Shown here: positions 1 through 12,100 of the stretch, piece by piece
Layout of the letters: each line of letters opens with the position of its first letter
Position numbering within the stretch: the first letter of the stretch is position 1
Source: Margaritifera margaritifera
Taxonomy: Eukaryota > Mollusca > Bivalvia > Unionida > Margaritiferidae
Direction: 5' to 3'
Length of the DNA stretch: 64,000 nt
Assembly: GCA_029931535.1 (NCBI GenBank)
Contig: JAQPZY010001621.1
Coordinates: 2,828,001 to 2,892,000 of the forward strand
Notes under the pieces: generated by a model
What the model saw: only the letters and a program-made list of their open reading frames with translations
What the model was told of the DNA's origin: nothing
Database searches by the model: none
Translations under genes and position numbers: made by a program

Positions 1-720
1 CTTATCATGCCTAGTTGTTCCTAAATGGAAATGGTGCAAATCTGATATCCAATATGGCCTCCATGGCAGCCATTTTGAAAATCTTTTTATTGTTACTCTT
101 CCGAAATGGAAAGTCATATCAACATGGGGTTTTCACCAGAAGACTTCTTATAATGTATTGTTGGTTTTAAATTAAAATTTTGCTGATATGACATCCAGTA
201 TGCCCACGTGGCTATCTTGAAAATCTTGTTATTGCTAATCCTCTTAAATGGAAAGTCATTTTGACATGGGGTTTCCATCAGAAGACTTTTTATGCTATCT
301 AGTTGGTCATGAATGAAAATGATGCAAACTGACCCTCAGTACCATGGTGGCCATTTTGAAAATATTGTTATCTCTACTTCTCTCAGATGGATGGCTATAT
401 CAACATGGGGTTTTCACTAGTAGACTTCATATGATACATAATAGTTAGTTCTAAGTGAAAATGGTGCCAATTGTACATTCAATATGGCTGTCTTGAAAAT
501 CCTGCTGTCACTACTTCCCTTGAATGGATGGTCATATTGACATAGGGTTTTCACCAAAAGGCTTCTAATGACATCTACTTCGTCCTAAATAAAAATGGTG
601 CCAATCTGACATCCATTATGCCCACCACAGCAGCTAATTTGACAATCTTGTTTTCGTTGAAGAATATCAGAGATGGTTTCAACACTCCGCAGGTAAAAGG
701 AAGAAATGGTCTCATCTTGA
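1..720. repeat. diverged tandem array, period about 140 bp (family 1)
   Basis: Blocks with 'catggggttttcaccagaagactt' recur near 120, 260, 400 and 540. Each is followed by 'ctaaatgaaaatggtgc' and by a 'ggccnccatggcagccatcttgaaaatcttgtt' stretch. The block ends in a tail (655-745: gaagaatatcagagatggtt, then tgaattcctagaaattcttt). The same array and tail recur at 58110-59540. No coding sequence is seen. Confidence 0.85.
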
Positions 721-745
721 ATTCCTAGAAATTCTTTTCGGCCAT

Positions 746-2620
746 TAGAGCATCAGTAACTGTAATCTGATTATGAAATGCTACATTAATATAAACAAAC
801 TGTTAAACATATAAAGAGTGGTAGTTGCTGTTTCAAAATTATTTAACAATAGGATTAGAGATAATCCAAATTATAACGACTGACTTTTCCTGTGGCACCA
901 TTTAAGTAGGAGATAACTGAGCAATGAAGACCATTGCATTACAAATTTTTTTTCTGCTAAACAACATTTAAAGAACTTCATGAATTCAAGCCAAATGTGG
1001 TATGAGGATTTACATTATGAGGCCTAGGTCAAATATGATTTTCACTAGTTTCCAACAAAATTTAACAGTTATGGCCCCTGTTTGACATAGAACTTTCCCT
1101 TCATTTGCATCCGAGTTTTGTTTTCGCTCAGTAACTTTTGAAGGATTTTATCGACTGAAACAGCAGATACCTTATGTGCCAGCAAATCCATGCCTAACCT
1201 GTTTGACTTCTGATTTGCAGTCCTAGATCTGCATTACTGTGGTTTCATTTATTTTTGTGGGTATAAGTATTTGTGGTTGTATTAGAAAAGGACATTTTTG
1301 TGTGTACTTAAATTTGTGGATTTGCCTCTTGCATACTTAAAGGTATTTTATTGCATGGATTAACTTCAACAAATACCCCAAAAAAGGAATTAAATAAAAA
1401 TATGACAACAAATGGTGGTCACTTGAATGCTAAAATACAGGACAACTGCCAGCATGAGCACAAATTAAATGCCTGTCAAGATCAATCCCTTATACTGTGT
1501 TTTCATTCAAGTGCTCAACATCCAATAGAGCCGATGCAACCAACAACATGTGACCAACTGCCCCTTGCTCAGTGCAATCAACAGACTGTGGCAACCTTTA
1601 ATGTGTAATGGATGAAAGCAGCTTATGATAATATATCAGAGATTGGTCCAAATTATTTGTAGCTTTTAGTAAGATGGACTTGTGTAATTTTGCAATTTCT
1701 GAATTTATCTGACCAACATTTGTGTGTTCCATGAGATACAATGTTTATTCAGTGGTTTTGTCCAAAAATGAGTGAAGTGTGACCTTTGGTACTGTGATTT
1801 AATTAGTGTATATGCATAGTGTTTAATTAGCACTTGTGCTTCAAGGAATAATTTTAGTATATCTTAGTCTTCTTGTTCCTTTGGATTAAAAATGTGTGGA
1901 TAAAATTATATGTGCTTTCAGGAGGATTTAAATTTTAGCAGGAAAATTTACTACCTGTAATTAGAAGTATACATGTTTGCATTTATCTATGTTTTGTGTA
2001 GATTATTAATTCAGATGGGTCATGGCTGTGGGTAAATCTTCAATATAGAGAAAATTGTAGAATAAAGTTAGTGGAATTTTTTTCATACAAGTAGTTTCAG
2101 CAGCAGTTTCACTTGAGTGAAGGATCGATGTAAATAAGTATTAAATCAAATTTTCATAAATTATTTCATTATTCTTTCTTTCATTTTCACTAATACTTGT
2201 TCTTGAATACTTTCCACTCTTTCTCTGTTCTCTCTATCCTTACTGTGATCTCACAACATATATAAATATAAAGGCAGTGAGTGGAAACAACAGCTACTGT
2301 ATGCATACATGTGCATTGAAACAATCAAAACTGCTTCATAATTCTTTTCTTTTTTTCAAATTGGGTTAAAATAAACCAAACACATGTAAAAGATAATATT
2401 TTATGACAGTAATGAAATTGAATTATCAAATAGCTGAGCATTGTTGGTTGTTAAGAATGTGTCAGTAAGGATTCAAAGTGGGTGGGAGAGGGTGGATTTC
2501 TGCATCACATGTGGCTCATTTTTTGTTGGGTCTTTAAATTTGTGGTTTGGAGCAACCACAAAATCCACAAAAATTGGTACCCCACAAAAAATGGTGAAAC
2601 CACAAATGTGCCAGTAAATG
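746..2620. other. noncoding, with inverted 'gtgggtataa' repeat ends
   Basis: I see no exon here. A block at about 1240-1330 (gtttcatttatttttgtggg, then gtataagtatttgtggtt) is matched in inverse orientation at about 2530-2610 (ccacaaaatccacaaaaatt, then ggtaccccacaaaaaatgg). This could be the two ends of one palindromic element or two separate short copies. The 85-codon open frame at 1351-1608 between them has no recognisable domain. Confidence 0.5.
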
Positions 2621-2624
2621 AGTA

Positions 2625-3025
2625 CCTACACTGTTTGTTTGACTTGTGATTTCCAGTGAATACTATAGTCCCTGATCTGCAAGTGCATTATGTGCCAGTG
2701 AATCAGTGCCTACTCTGTTTGCATGACATGATTTTCAGCAAATACCATAGTCCCTGATCTGCAAGCACATTATGTAAATCAGTGCCTACAGTGTTTTTTC
2801 CAGCGAATAGTATAATCCCTGATCTGCAGGCCCATTATGTGCCAGTAAATCAGTACCTACACTGTTTGTTGACTAGTGATTTCATGTGAATAGCATAGTC
2901 TCTGATCTGCAGGTCCATTATGTGCCAGTCCATTATGTGCCAGTAAATCATTGTCTACGCTGTTTGCTGACTAGTGATTTCACATAAATAGCATTGTTCC
3001 TAATATGCAGGTGTATTATGCAAAG
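2625..3025. repeat. tandem repeat, about 5 units of about 82 bp
   Basis: The string 'ccctgatctgca' recurs near 2670, 2752, 2817, 2900 and (degenerate) 2998. Each is followed by 'cattatgtgccagtaaatca' and 'cctacactgtttg'. A lone degenerate copy lies near 1170-1235. The array stops about 90 bases before the exon 1 acceptor. Confidence 0.85.
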
Positions 3026-3117
3026 ACATATCTGGGCATACACTGTGTGCAGTTTGGTGTGAATTTTAAATGGGTAAATATAATTTTTACAGTGCGATGG
3101 TTCTCTTTTCATTTCAG

Positions 3118-3257
3118 CTACAGACTGCCAGCAACTGTTTGCACCATTTCAGGCCACTAGTGAATCTCGCATCATCTTTAACCAGGTGAAACCATATATC
3201 CTGGGAAAAATCCTCTATTACCCTAAAAACAATATTACTGATGCCATCATTCAAAAG
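3118..3257 (+). CDS. ABCA1-like: ABCA exon 1 of window (extracellular domain 1)
   Basis: Acceptor ttttcatttcag and donor gtaagc are both strong. The exon opens with two bases that complete a codon begun in an upstream exon not in the window, then 46 whole codons (residues 1-46) ending in phase 0. It contains RIIFNQVKPYILGKILYYP, which aligns with the 'W(K)xLKPLLVGKILYTP' block of the ABCA1 first extracellular loop. NNIT is a possible N-glycosylation sequon, consistent with an extracellular position. No upstream partner exon ending with one spare base was recognisable in 1-3117. Confidence 0.9.
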
Positions 3258-3289
3258 GTAAGCTAGAATGTATTTTTAACTCACCTATC

Positions 3290-4460
3290 CATAAGGGTTA
3301 AGTGAGTTTATGTTATTGTCATGCATCTGCCATGGGTCATAGGTCATGCATTGTGCATTGTGAGTCCATCAACATTTGGTATTTTAAACTTCTTCTCAAA
3401 ATCCACTGGACTAATTTTGACCAAATGTGGCACAGAGCATCCTGGTATGTGGGGCTTTCAATGTACAAATAATGCTGATCAGCCATCAGATATAGCCACC
3501 ATTACTAAAAATAGGGAAAAACCCTTTAAATAACATCTTTGCAAAAACCACTAAACAGAATTTGATCAAATTCAATGGAAGTCATCCTGGAAGGAAGACC
3601 TTATATATTCATACAAATGAAATGAATCCATCCTCAGATATGGCTGCTGTTGCTAAAAATAGAAAACACTGTTACTACAAATAGAAAAACCTTAAAACTA
3701 CTTCTCCAAATCTGCCAAATAGAATTTGACCAAACGTGACTAAAAGCGTCCTGGCATGAAGCTCTTTCAGGTTTGTTCGAATGATGCTGATCTGACGTTA
3801 AATATGGCCACCATCACAAATAATAAAAACCCTTTAAAATACTTCTTCTCGAAAACCACTCTTGAGAATTTGGACAAATTTCATGGAAAACATCATGGCA
3901 TCGAGGGCTTTCAGATTTATACAAATGATGTTGATCTGCTATCAGATATGGCAGATGTTACTAAAAATAGAAAAATGTTAAAACAGCTTCTTTTCCAAAA
4001 CTACGGAATAGAATCTGACCAAACTTAACAGAAAGCATCTTGGCCTGCAAACTTTTAAATTTTATACAACTGATGCCAATCTGCCATCGAATATGGCCAC
4101 TTTTACTAAAATAAATAGAAAACCTTTCAACTATTTTTCAAAACCTGCTGAACTTAATTTGACCAAATTTGACTGAAAGCAGCCTGGCATAGAGGGCTTT
4201 CAAATTTGTACAGTTGATACTGATCTGGATCAAATATGGCTACCATTACTAAAAATAGAAAAAAATGTAAGTGGCTTGATCTCTAAAACTACTTAACAGA
4301 ATTTGAGCACAAATTTGGCATAAATTATCCTGGCTTGAAGACCTTTCAGATTTATACAAATGATACTGATCCACCATAAACTATGGCTGCCATTGCTAAC
4401 AATGGAAAAACCCTTAAATGACTTATTTACCAAAACTGCTGAATAGAATTTGACTATAAT
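3290..4460. repeat. diverged tandem array, period about 140 bp (family 2, left part)
   Basis: Units contain 'gatgctgatctgccatcaaatatggccaccat', 'tactaaaaatagaaaaac' and 'gaatttgaccaaatttgac', at near-regular spacing (3471, 3785, 3925, 4068, 4212, 4362). The array starts about 35 bases inside intron 1 and resumes at 6413 after the foldback insertion. Short open frames inside it are by-products of the repeat. Confidence 0.85.
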
Positions 4461-5265
4461 ATGGGCCCATTCCATTCTGAATCGTACACCACCTTCAGTC
4501 TTCAAAAGTATTTACCTGGGCCAGTTACTATCTAGCTGAGGATTATTTAATCTCTTTATACCTTACAAAACCTTGATCTGTCTACTCGTACTTTTTTAAT
4601 TTGGAAAAATAAAGTTGTTAACGCGAGTGCAATGTTAAAGAAAATGCTATTTATAGTACAAGCACAGCCTAATACACATCGTAAGGTGCATGGTTGCGAC
4701 GCGGATCCTCACGCAGGTAAAACTTAAAGTCGGTACATTTATACTGTTTAAAATGTGCACAATACCATCAGCTATAAACAGTAAAATTAAAATAAAGGCT
4801 ACGAAACTACAGTGAAAAAAATATCTGAATCATAAAATGTAATGTAAGTAGAATATAGACATCATATTTTTGTTAATTATATGCCACACATTCCAAAATA
4901 ATGAAGTCTGAACAAAAACAGCATTATAATATTTTTGTAAAAATCATAATTAAGTACCTTTAAAATAGCAAGTAATTTAGTCATTATTATTATTATTATA
5001 GAAGATATAAAAAAAAACATACAAATGCATGCAGAATAAGTAATAATTAAAATATTCGGATGACAATACTTTTTCCCCAGATCAAAAATGAATACAAATA
5101 AAAATAGAAATAATATTGTATAATAATGCTGATATTTTGTATCACAATTTTAAAATTAAGAAATTTAATCAGATTGAAAAATAAATAATTTTAATAATAA
5201 TGATTTATAGGCTTATGAGACATTTACACTTATATTTAGGAATTATTTGTATTTTCAACAACATC

Positions 5266-5317
<52 letters not shown>

Positions 5318-6404
5318 TCTACATTACATGCTCTTTTTAAATGTTAATCAAATTGCTGGCATGCTAAATGCCATGTAAATATGAATTAAATATATTTAGA
5401 TTGTGAAGACACGTATGTTCTTACTGCATTTTTGTGGAATGTTTAACATACGATATAAAAATGATAAAAATCTAAAATCTAATTATCTGACATATTTATG
5501 AGTTTGAGAATGACATATGATTTATAGAATTTTGTTAATGTTGTTTTGTATCCATTTATTATAGTCAAAGTCATTAAAGTAGTAGGCATCTTGCATGGTT
5601 ATACAGTATAGATCCACATCACAACCGTGCACCTTACAATAAAAGTATTAACTATTTGATTTTACATTTCTATCTTTATTTGTATTCATCACTGATTTGG
5701 TATAAAAGTGTGCAAAATATTTGAATTGCCCAGAGTTCACAGATGTTTTAAAAATATTTAATATCTGGGAAAAAAGTATTGTCATCCAAATATTTTAATT
5801 ATTATTTTAATTATTACTTATTCTGCATGCATTTGTATATGTAATTTTATCTTCTATAATAATAATAAAGACTAAATTACTTACGATTTTAAAGGTACTT
5901 AATTATGATTTTTACAAAAATATTATAATGCTATTTTTATTCAGACTTCGTTATTTTGGAATGTGTGGCATATAATTAACAAAAATATGATGTATATATT
6001 CTACTTACATTACATTTTATGATTCATATATTTTTTTCACTGTAGTTTTGTAGCCTTTATTTTAATTTTACTGTGTATAGCGGATGGTATTGTGCACGTT
6101 TTATACAGTACACATATACCGACTTTTAGTTTTACCTGCGCGAAGACCCGTGTCGCAACCATGCACCTTATGACGTGTATTAGGCTGTGTTTGTACGATA
6201 AATAGCATTTTCTTTAACATTGCACTCGCCATTAACAACTTTAGTTTTCAAAATTAAAAAAGTATGCGTAGACGGAACAAGGTTTGGTTTGAAATTTTGT
6301 AAGGTATAAAGAGATTAAATAATCCTCAGCTAGATAGTAACTGGCCCAGGTAAATACTTTCTAAAACCGACGGTGGTGTACAATTCAGAATGGAATGGGC
6401 CCAT
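4461..6404. mobile_element. foldback / long-TIR DNA transposon, non-autonomous
   Basis: The outer ends are inverted copies of each other (ATGGGCCCATTCCATTCTGA at 4461; its complement ends at 6404). The match continues inward about 600 bp per arm, to about 5080 on the left and from about 5770 on the right, with shared inner blocks such as gtaaggtgcatggttgcga, gcataatgtaatgtaagtag-like stretches and tgcatgcagaataagtaat. Flanks 4453-4460 (actataat) and 6405-6412 (actataaa) fit an 8-bp target-site duplication with one mismatch. No long open frame is present, so it needs a transposase in trans. The loop holds a (TAA)n run. Confidence 0.88.
5265..5316. repeat. (TAA)n microsatellite
   Basis: About 17 uninterrupted trinucleotides in the loop of the foldback element. 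Confidence 0.97.
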
Positions 6405-6412
6405 ACTATAAA

Positions 6413-7265
6413 CTTGATGGAAAACATCCAGGCATGAAAACCTTTTAATTTTATAGAAATGATACTGATCATCCATCAGATATGGTCATGTAAAACTTGT
6501 AAACAACTTCTTCTCACAAACCAGTCAACAGAATTTAACCAAATTTGACAGAAAGCATTCTGGGATAGAGGGCTTTTCAGTTTGCACACCTGATGCTGAT
6601 CTGCCGCTATTAATCAAAATAGAAATACTTTAAACAACATCTATTCCAAAACAGCTGAATAGAATTTGATGAAACTTAATAGAAAGCATCCTGACATGAA
6701 TACATTTTAAATTGATACAAAATACGCTGTTCTGTCATCAAATATGGCTACTGTTATTAAAAATAGAAAAACATTAAAAACATCTTTTCAGAAAACCACT
6801 TAACTGAATTTAACCAAATAAAACAAAAAGCATCATGGCATAGAGGGCTTTGCATTGTATACAGCTGATGCTGAGCTGCCATCAAATATGACCACTGTTG
6901 CTAAAAATAGAAAAACATTTAAACAAACGTTACAAACAGTATTCTGGCATAAATAACTTTAAAATCATACAAATGGTGCCAATCCACCACTAAAAGTAGA
7001 AAAACATTTACACAACTTTATCTGAAATGCTGCTGAACAGAATTTGTCCAACTTTGACACAAAGGATTATGGCATTGGGGCCTTTCACTGATGGTCAAAT
7101 GATGCTGATGTGCCATCAGATATGAATGAAGATATAAAACATAGAGAAACCTTGAAACAATTGTTTTCATAACATATGCAATCAACAGCATTGGAAGAAA
7201 TTTCAACAGAAAGCATCCTACTGACACAGATTTCTTCACTAACTGCTCTTGCATTTGGTTATTGG
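6413..7265. repeat. diverged tandem array, family 2, right part
   Basis: Continuation of the array broken at 4460. The same unit features ('gatgctgatctgcc', 'aaaaatagaaaaac', 'gaatttgacc', 'gcatcctggcat') recur near 6460, 6592, 6730, 6868 and 7105. Unit homology on both sides of 4461-6404 shows that the foldback element inserted into an existing array. Confidence 0.85.
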
Positions 7266-7384
7266 GCAGATATCATTCAGGTGAGCGATCTCAGGCCCAC
7301 TTCTGTCTCTTGTTGCTATTTTTAAACCTATGATTTACACTGAAGATGAAGGAATAATAGAATCAATCATATTCATAGATTTAT

Positions 7385-8030
7385 GACTAATAGAGCAACC
7401 TTGAGCAAAGTTTGTGGAGGGCTTGCACCAAAGAAATGGAAGAGGTCAGTTGATTTTGGGGTGAAAAGGTCAGTGGTCAAGATCACTGTGACTGAAATAA
7501 GAAAAACTGTTTCTGCACAGTAAGTTGAGTTCTACATCACACACCTGGACTAAACTTTGTGGATGGCTTGCACTCATAGTAAGCAAGAAACCTGTTGATT
7601 TTGGGGTCAAAGGTGAAAGGTCACTGTGCCTGAAAGAAGGAAAATGGTTTTTGCATAAGAACTTTAGTTCTAAACCATGGACCTTAACCAAAAGTTGTGG
7701 AGGGCTTGCACTTTAAGGTATGGAAGGGGTCTGGTGATTTTTGGGTCAAAATGTCAGAGTTTAGGGTCATTGTGGCTCCAAACAAAATGTTTTTTTGCAG
7801 AATAACTTTTATTCTAGAGTAAGTTTCTTGACTAAACTTTGTGGATGGCGTGCACTCAGGGTGAGAAAGCAACCTATATGTTCTATGGTTTAGAGGTCAG
7901 AGGTCATGTTCATGGTAAATATAATAAGAAAATAATGGTTTCTGCACATTTACTTTAGTTCAAGACTGCATATTTTGACCAAAGGTCCAGGTCATTGTGT
8001 CCCATTGGTCAGTAATCTCCAGAGTCAACC
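7385..8030. repeat. diverged tandem array, period about 145 bp (family 3)
   Basis: Units contain 'accaaactttgtggatggct', 'tgcactcatag', 'gttgattttggggtcaaagg' and 'aggtcactgtgactgaaa'. Unit starts lie near 7400, 7548, 7690 and 7830. The same family recurs at 61730-62460. No coding sequence. Confidence 0.82.
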
Positions 8031-8266
8031 ATATCCTATTTGTTCCTACATAGAGGACTAGTAAACATAGTATGGGTGTGTCATCATGTGCCATTCATGG
8101 TGCTCTTGTTTTGGAGGAGAAATACTTTTTTATCCCACAATTCTTTAGTCCATGTTATTTTTATCACTATGATCCTCTATTTTCATCTGCTGAGATCACT
8201 GGATTTTAAACTACAATTTCTATAATTTTACTCATCTTACTCATTTTAATTGCCTCATTTTTTCAG

Positions 8267-8383
8267 GCTGCCCAACCATTTTTTGACCTAAAGAGAATTG
8301 TAAACTTGGCTCAGGACTGGATGAGATATGCACCAGATGTTTATGGCATTCTGAACAACAGTGTCACAGTCAATAATATTAGG
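8267..8383 (+). CDS. ABCA1-like: ABCA exon 2 (extracellular domain 1)
   Basis: Acceptor cattttttcag and donor gtaaga bound exactly 39 codons (residues 47-85), phase 0 at both ends. The peptide has the amphipathic pattern seen after the KPLLVGKILY block in ABCA proteins (FFDLKRIVNLAQDW) and a possible glycosylation sequon NNS. Extracellular-loop sequence in this family is poorly conserved, so the call rests on splice sites, open frame, matching phases and position between two clear ABCA exons. Confidence 0.85.
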
Positions 8384-8399
8384 GTAAGATTAGTGGTGT

Positions 8400-9842
8400 G
8401 ACAGTTAATAAAAATAATCAAATATTGGTTGGAAACTCAAATGACCAAGGGTTTGATTATGATTTTCTATTATCAGATGTAAATGATTAAAGTTTTCTTC
8501 TTTTTTTAAACTGTTCAACCGTTTGTGAGGAAATCTTTCAGTAAAAGTAAAATAATTGTAGCCTGCCATTGTTTCATACAACCCAAGCATCAACAACATG
8601 ACACGACAAATATGCCCATAAACTGTTTTACTCTATAAGATACAAGCAGCATAACCATTACTAAATATGCAAACAACACATTTTCCATGAAAAAGTGTCG
8701 AAAATATTTCCAGCTGATTAAAATCAATAGTTGATCAGTTAGGATGAGCCAGTCATAATACTTTTACATTTCAGCCGATTCCCAACACTAGGTGAGGTTC
8801 ATTATAACCTTTTTGGATGAGAGCTAAATCAAGACATTCTTACTAAAATATGTTCTTGATTCTGATTTAAAATAAAGTTTTGCTAAGACCAGGAAATATA
8901 AGTATTGTCAGGTCTCTCAGTTTTTGATCCAGAAATGTATATAACCATCTCTTACTGTGAATTTATTTATTTTGTGTGGGTATAATTTTGTGTGGTTTTG
9001 CAGAGTTTACATTCTTGTTGGTATGTAAATTTGTGGAAATGCCATGGACAAAAATGTCATAAATGATAAGGACATATTTTGTTGTGTCTTTGAAGAGACC
9101 ACAAAATCCACACAAATTAATACTCCATAAATAAAAAGAAATTCACAGCACAAAGGTCTACAATGATTTCTGATCTGAAAAATGATGGCACTGTAGGTAG
9201 TGATTGTATGTAAAAATTAAAACATTACACTGTTTATTATTTTGTTATCCTTAAACAACTATTACTAGCATAATTTTGTGATTTAAATTATAGCATTTTT
9301 ACTTTAAACTTTACAGTATTTAAACAGAGGGAAATATACTTTATAAACTATGAGAAGCTTACAAAAGATATAGCTAAAAACTTGTGGAAAATATTATGCC
9401 AATAAAACATAAAAAGCATCGAGTGTATAAAAAAAGATAACGTTTAAAATAACTTTGTAATCCTCAAATCTTGGGGCTATTCCAGAATATAGTGTCTGTG
9501 TGTGTTTGTGTGTGTGTGAAAGAGAGAGAGACTCTGCCATCCATAAAGTTTTTATTGGACTAGTCAACATAAAACACAATACAGTCTGGATTATCCCTAT
9601 ACTTGATACAGTCTTGATTGTCCCTACTTCCCAAATTTAATTAAATTAAGTGCCATCCAACAACCACCGATTCTTCATTTTTAAACCCCTTATGTGTCCC
9701 ACAATACATATATACCATAAATACAGTAATACATACATTCCTGAAAACCATTCTAAATTTTGTTTAATTTCATTTTTGTAACTTTATTGCATCTATTTAT
9801 TTTATTTATAGAATTAAGTACATGTATGAAATACCTTTTCAG
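8400..9842. other. intron 2 with a short palindromic element at about 8952-9157
   Basis: Mostly unique AT-rich sequence. At 8952 'tactgtgaatttatttattt' and 'tgtgtgggtataattttgtg' face an inverse copy at about 9095-9157 (accacaaaatccacacaaat, then gaaattcacagca). This gives a roughly 200-bp element with about 45-bp inverted ends, like a MITE. It is the same family as the inverted blocks at 1240 and 2530. A (TG)/(AG) microsatellite lies at about 9498-9532. Confidence 0.65.
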
Positions 9843-10037
9843 AGACTTGTAAATAGTCCCCTTTGTAAGATGGTTGAAGGATATGCACTGAACAGCATGA
9901 ATCAGGCCAACTATAGCCGTAATTTGTGTGACTTCCTCAAGGGATACCTCAGAAATGACAATAACACAGGATATGACTGGAGGAATTCTATGCAGTCCTT
10001 GACACAACTTTTTGGCACCATATCTAGATATGGAAGT
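9843..10037 (+). CDS. ABCA1-like: ABCA exon 3 (extracellular domain 1)
   Basis: Residues 86-150, 65 codons, phase 0 to phase 0. I chose the acceptor ccttttcag ending at 9842 rather than the upstream tag at 9809-9811. Only the former continues the phase-0 frame of exon 2; the upstream site would give an immediate TAA in phase 0. The donor is AGT|gtaagt. The peptide ends with GYDWRNSMQSLTQLFGTISRYG, corresponding to the 'W(R)xxFNxTxxxIRxxSRF' region just before the conserved ECVxL(N/D)K block, which begins exon 4. Confidence 0.88.
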
Positions 10038-10104
10038 GTAAGTAGTGTATATGAATTAACAGGGTAGACCCAGATCTGCTCATGCATAATGTACTGGAAG
10101 TTTA

Positions 10105-10105
<1 letters not shown>

Positions 10106-10160
<55 letters not shown>
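10106..10160. repeat. (TA)n microsatellite
   Basis: About 27 AT dinucleotides, 70 bases downstream of the exon 3 donor. Confidence 0.98.
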
Positions 10161-10168
<8 letters not shown>

Positions 10169-10199
10169 ATGACCTGATTAGATACTCAGACCATCATAG

Positions 10200-10313
10200 T
10201 AATTTCTCCATCAAATACATTACTCGATCACATTAACATTAGGAAATTACCCTCTGCTACCTCCGAATCCAGCCCTCCCTGAAAGATGAAAGCAAAAAAC
10301 ATCTTTCTTTGTG

Positions 10314-10393
<80 letters not shown>

Positions 10394-10470
10394 AAGGCAA
10401 AGAAATATTACATATTAACTCCCCTTGTCCCGCTAGGTGGCCAAACCTATCCCAGATGCTACCAGTTTAA
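10200..10470 (+). repeat. DIRS-type terminal-region copy interrupted by (TA)n
   Basis: The order 'cacattaacattaggaaatt', 'ctctgctacctccgaatccagc', then 'gctaggtggcca' copies the block at 19815-19985 that precedes the second DIRS-like element. A pure (TA)n run of about 75 bp (10314-10391) sits in the middle and creates a spurious Tyr-Ile open frame. It is probably the left terminus of the DIRS-like element whose coding remnants lie at 12795-15240. Confidence 0.65.
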
Positions 10471-10499
10471 ACTTTTTAAACTTTTGCTTGAAGTTTAAA

Positions 10500-12100
10500 C
10501 TTTTGCTTGCAACTGTGGACAGTGCCTACAAAGAATCCATTGCAATTTATAATCAATTTTGACCATCCAAGATATATTTTCAGTGGTATAGTAAGTCCAA
10601 AGGTTGATACAACTACAGGGATTTACAAATCCACTTGCCTGACTCCCAGGACAAGCTCAAATTTGGTTCAGGCAAGCTCAAGTTTCCAAGGTACTTGCCC
10701 TTGGGCAAGTCCCAAAAATTGAGAGAGAGAGGGAGAAAGGGTTCATGTTCCATTTGTAATGCATTATGTTCTGCAAGTTTTATACCCTGTGATCTCATTA
10801 CAGTACAAATATCAGCACCTTTATTTAGTGTTAACATGTACTGTATTTTCAATTAATAAACTTCCCACAGTTTCTTTAATCTATTATATCATTTCCATCT
10901 TGTAATCGATGTCAAGGTCAGTCTCGCAGTTTGTCACACAGATGTGATAATGTGAATATTTACGATTGAAAGTTAGTTTTGACAAATAAGGAATAAAGAT
11001 TTATATTTTAACTTTTCAGTTACATTTTAAATGTAATATTTGTACATATCCAAGATTCGCCACCTTTCAGGTCCTAACCTAGTCACTGGCAGTTTGTGAG
11101 CTTGCCGACTCTAAATAATTGGCTGATCAAAGATTGTTTTGATGCATGTCACAGATTTTAAGGTGAATAGGTGTTAATTGTTAATATAACTCATGAGATT
11201 TCTTTGACCGGTATATTTAGAAATACAAGGCACTTGTCTCTAAAAATTAACCACCAAGAGGATTTCATTCAAAGTGTGATCAATACACCGAAAATGTAGC
11301 AATCACTAGTGGTGTTTATGATCTGTTGTTTACATGATAATTATAGGAGGCCGATATACATGATACATACTTACTGCTTGGCAAACAATTAAATGGATAA
11401 AATTAAGTGTTCTCAATATGAAAAGTTGGCTTGTCAAATATTCTGATGCATGTCAGCGATTTCAAGATGAGTAGATGATGATTGATAAGTAAATGGATAA
11501 AATAAGTGTTCACAAATCCTTCAGTTGTGAGTATAAATAAATGATTACAGACAGTCAAGCTTTCACTATTGTTGATGTAATTAATGAGGTGAGCCTGCTA
11601 TTTTATCTCTGCAATACAAGGAAACTTGAAGTTTCTAGCTCTAATGAACCTGTTTTAAAGAAAAATAACTAGTATGATGCTACAAATTGTGGATGAAAGT
11701 TCCAATCATTGTGGATGAATGAATATCCCTAGCTAGAAAATTGTTATTCATTGTTTAATTTTTAAGTTCAAGGTCTTTTACCTAAACTTCTTTCACTATC
11801 TCTCTCTTTAAAATCTAGCTATTTCCAAACCCTTTTCTACCTATACATTTATCATGTATCTTTTTGCTCTTCTGACTATATCTGCATTCAAACCCTTTAT
11901 CATCTAAATATCTGTCTACATGTATTATTTATATATATATTTTTGGATAATTATCGACATATTGTTTTAAGGTGCCAACAAAGATAATATAATGTGATTT
12001 CCTTAAAATATCCCACATTTTATTTTATCTTATTTGGTTACTCATGTTGGGATATTATGTTCTGGGCAAGCTCAAATCTGTCATTGAGAATGTCAGTGAG
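10500..12100. other. intron 3, unclassified sequence
   Basis: No exon, recognisable protein or clear repeat was identified. Short palindromic strings such as 'cttgcccttgggcaag' (10694-10709) and a tandem 'aaacttttgcttg' pair near 10480-10510 are visible. It may be untranslated or divergent 5' sequence of the DIRS-like element downstream. Confidence 0.4.

Noticed and set aside
1..3117. Upstream ABCA exon
   Set aside because: No open segment ending in one spare base before a GT donor with extracellular-domain similarity was found; the region is repeats and AT-rich sequence.
9812..9842. Upstream acceptor for exon 3 (tag at 9809-9811) adding about 10 residues
   Set aside because: It does not match the phase of exon 2 and would read a stop at once. 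The acceptor ending at 9842 fits the phase exactly.
10286..10498. Tyr-Ile repeat protein
   Set aside because: The frame is produced by a (TA)n microsatellite.
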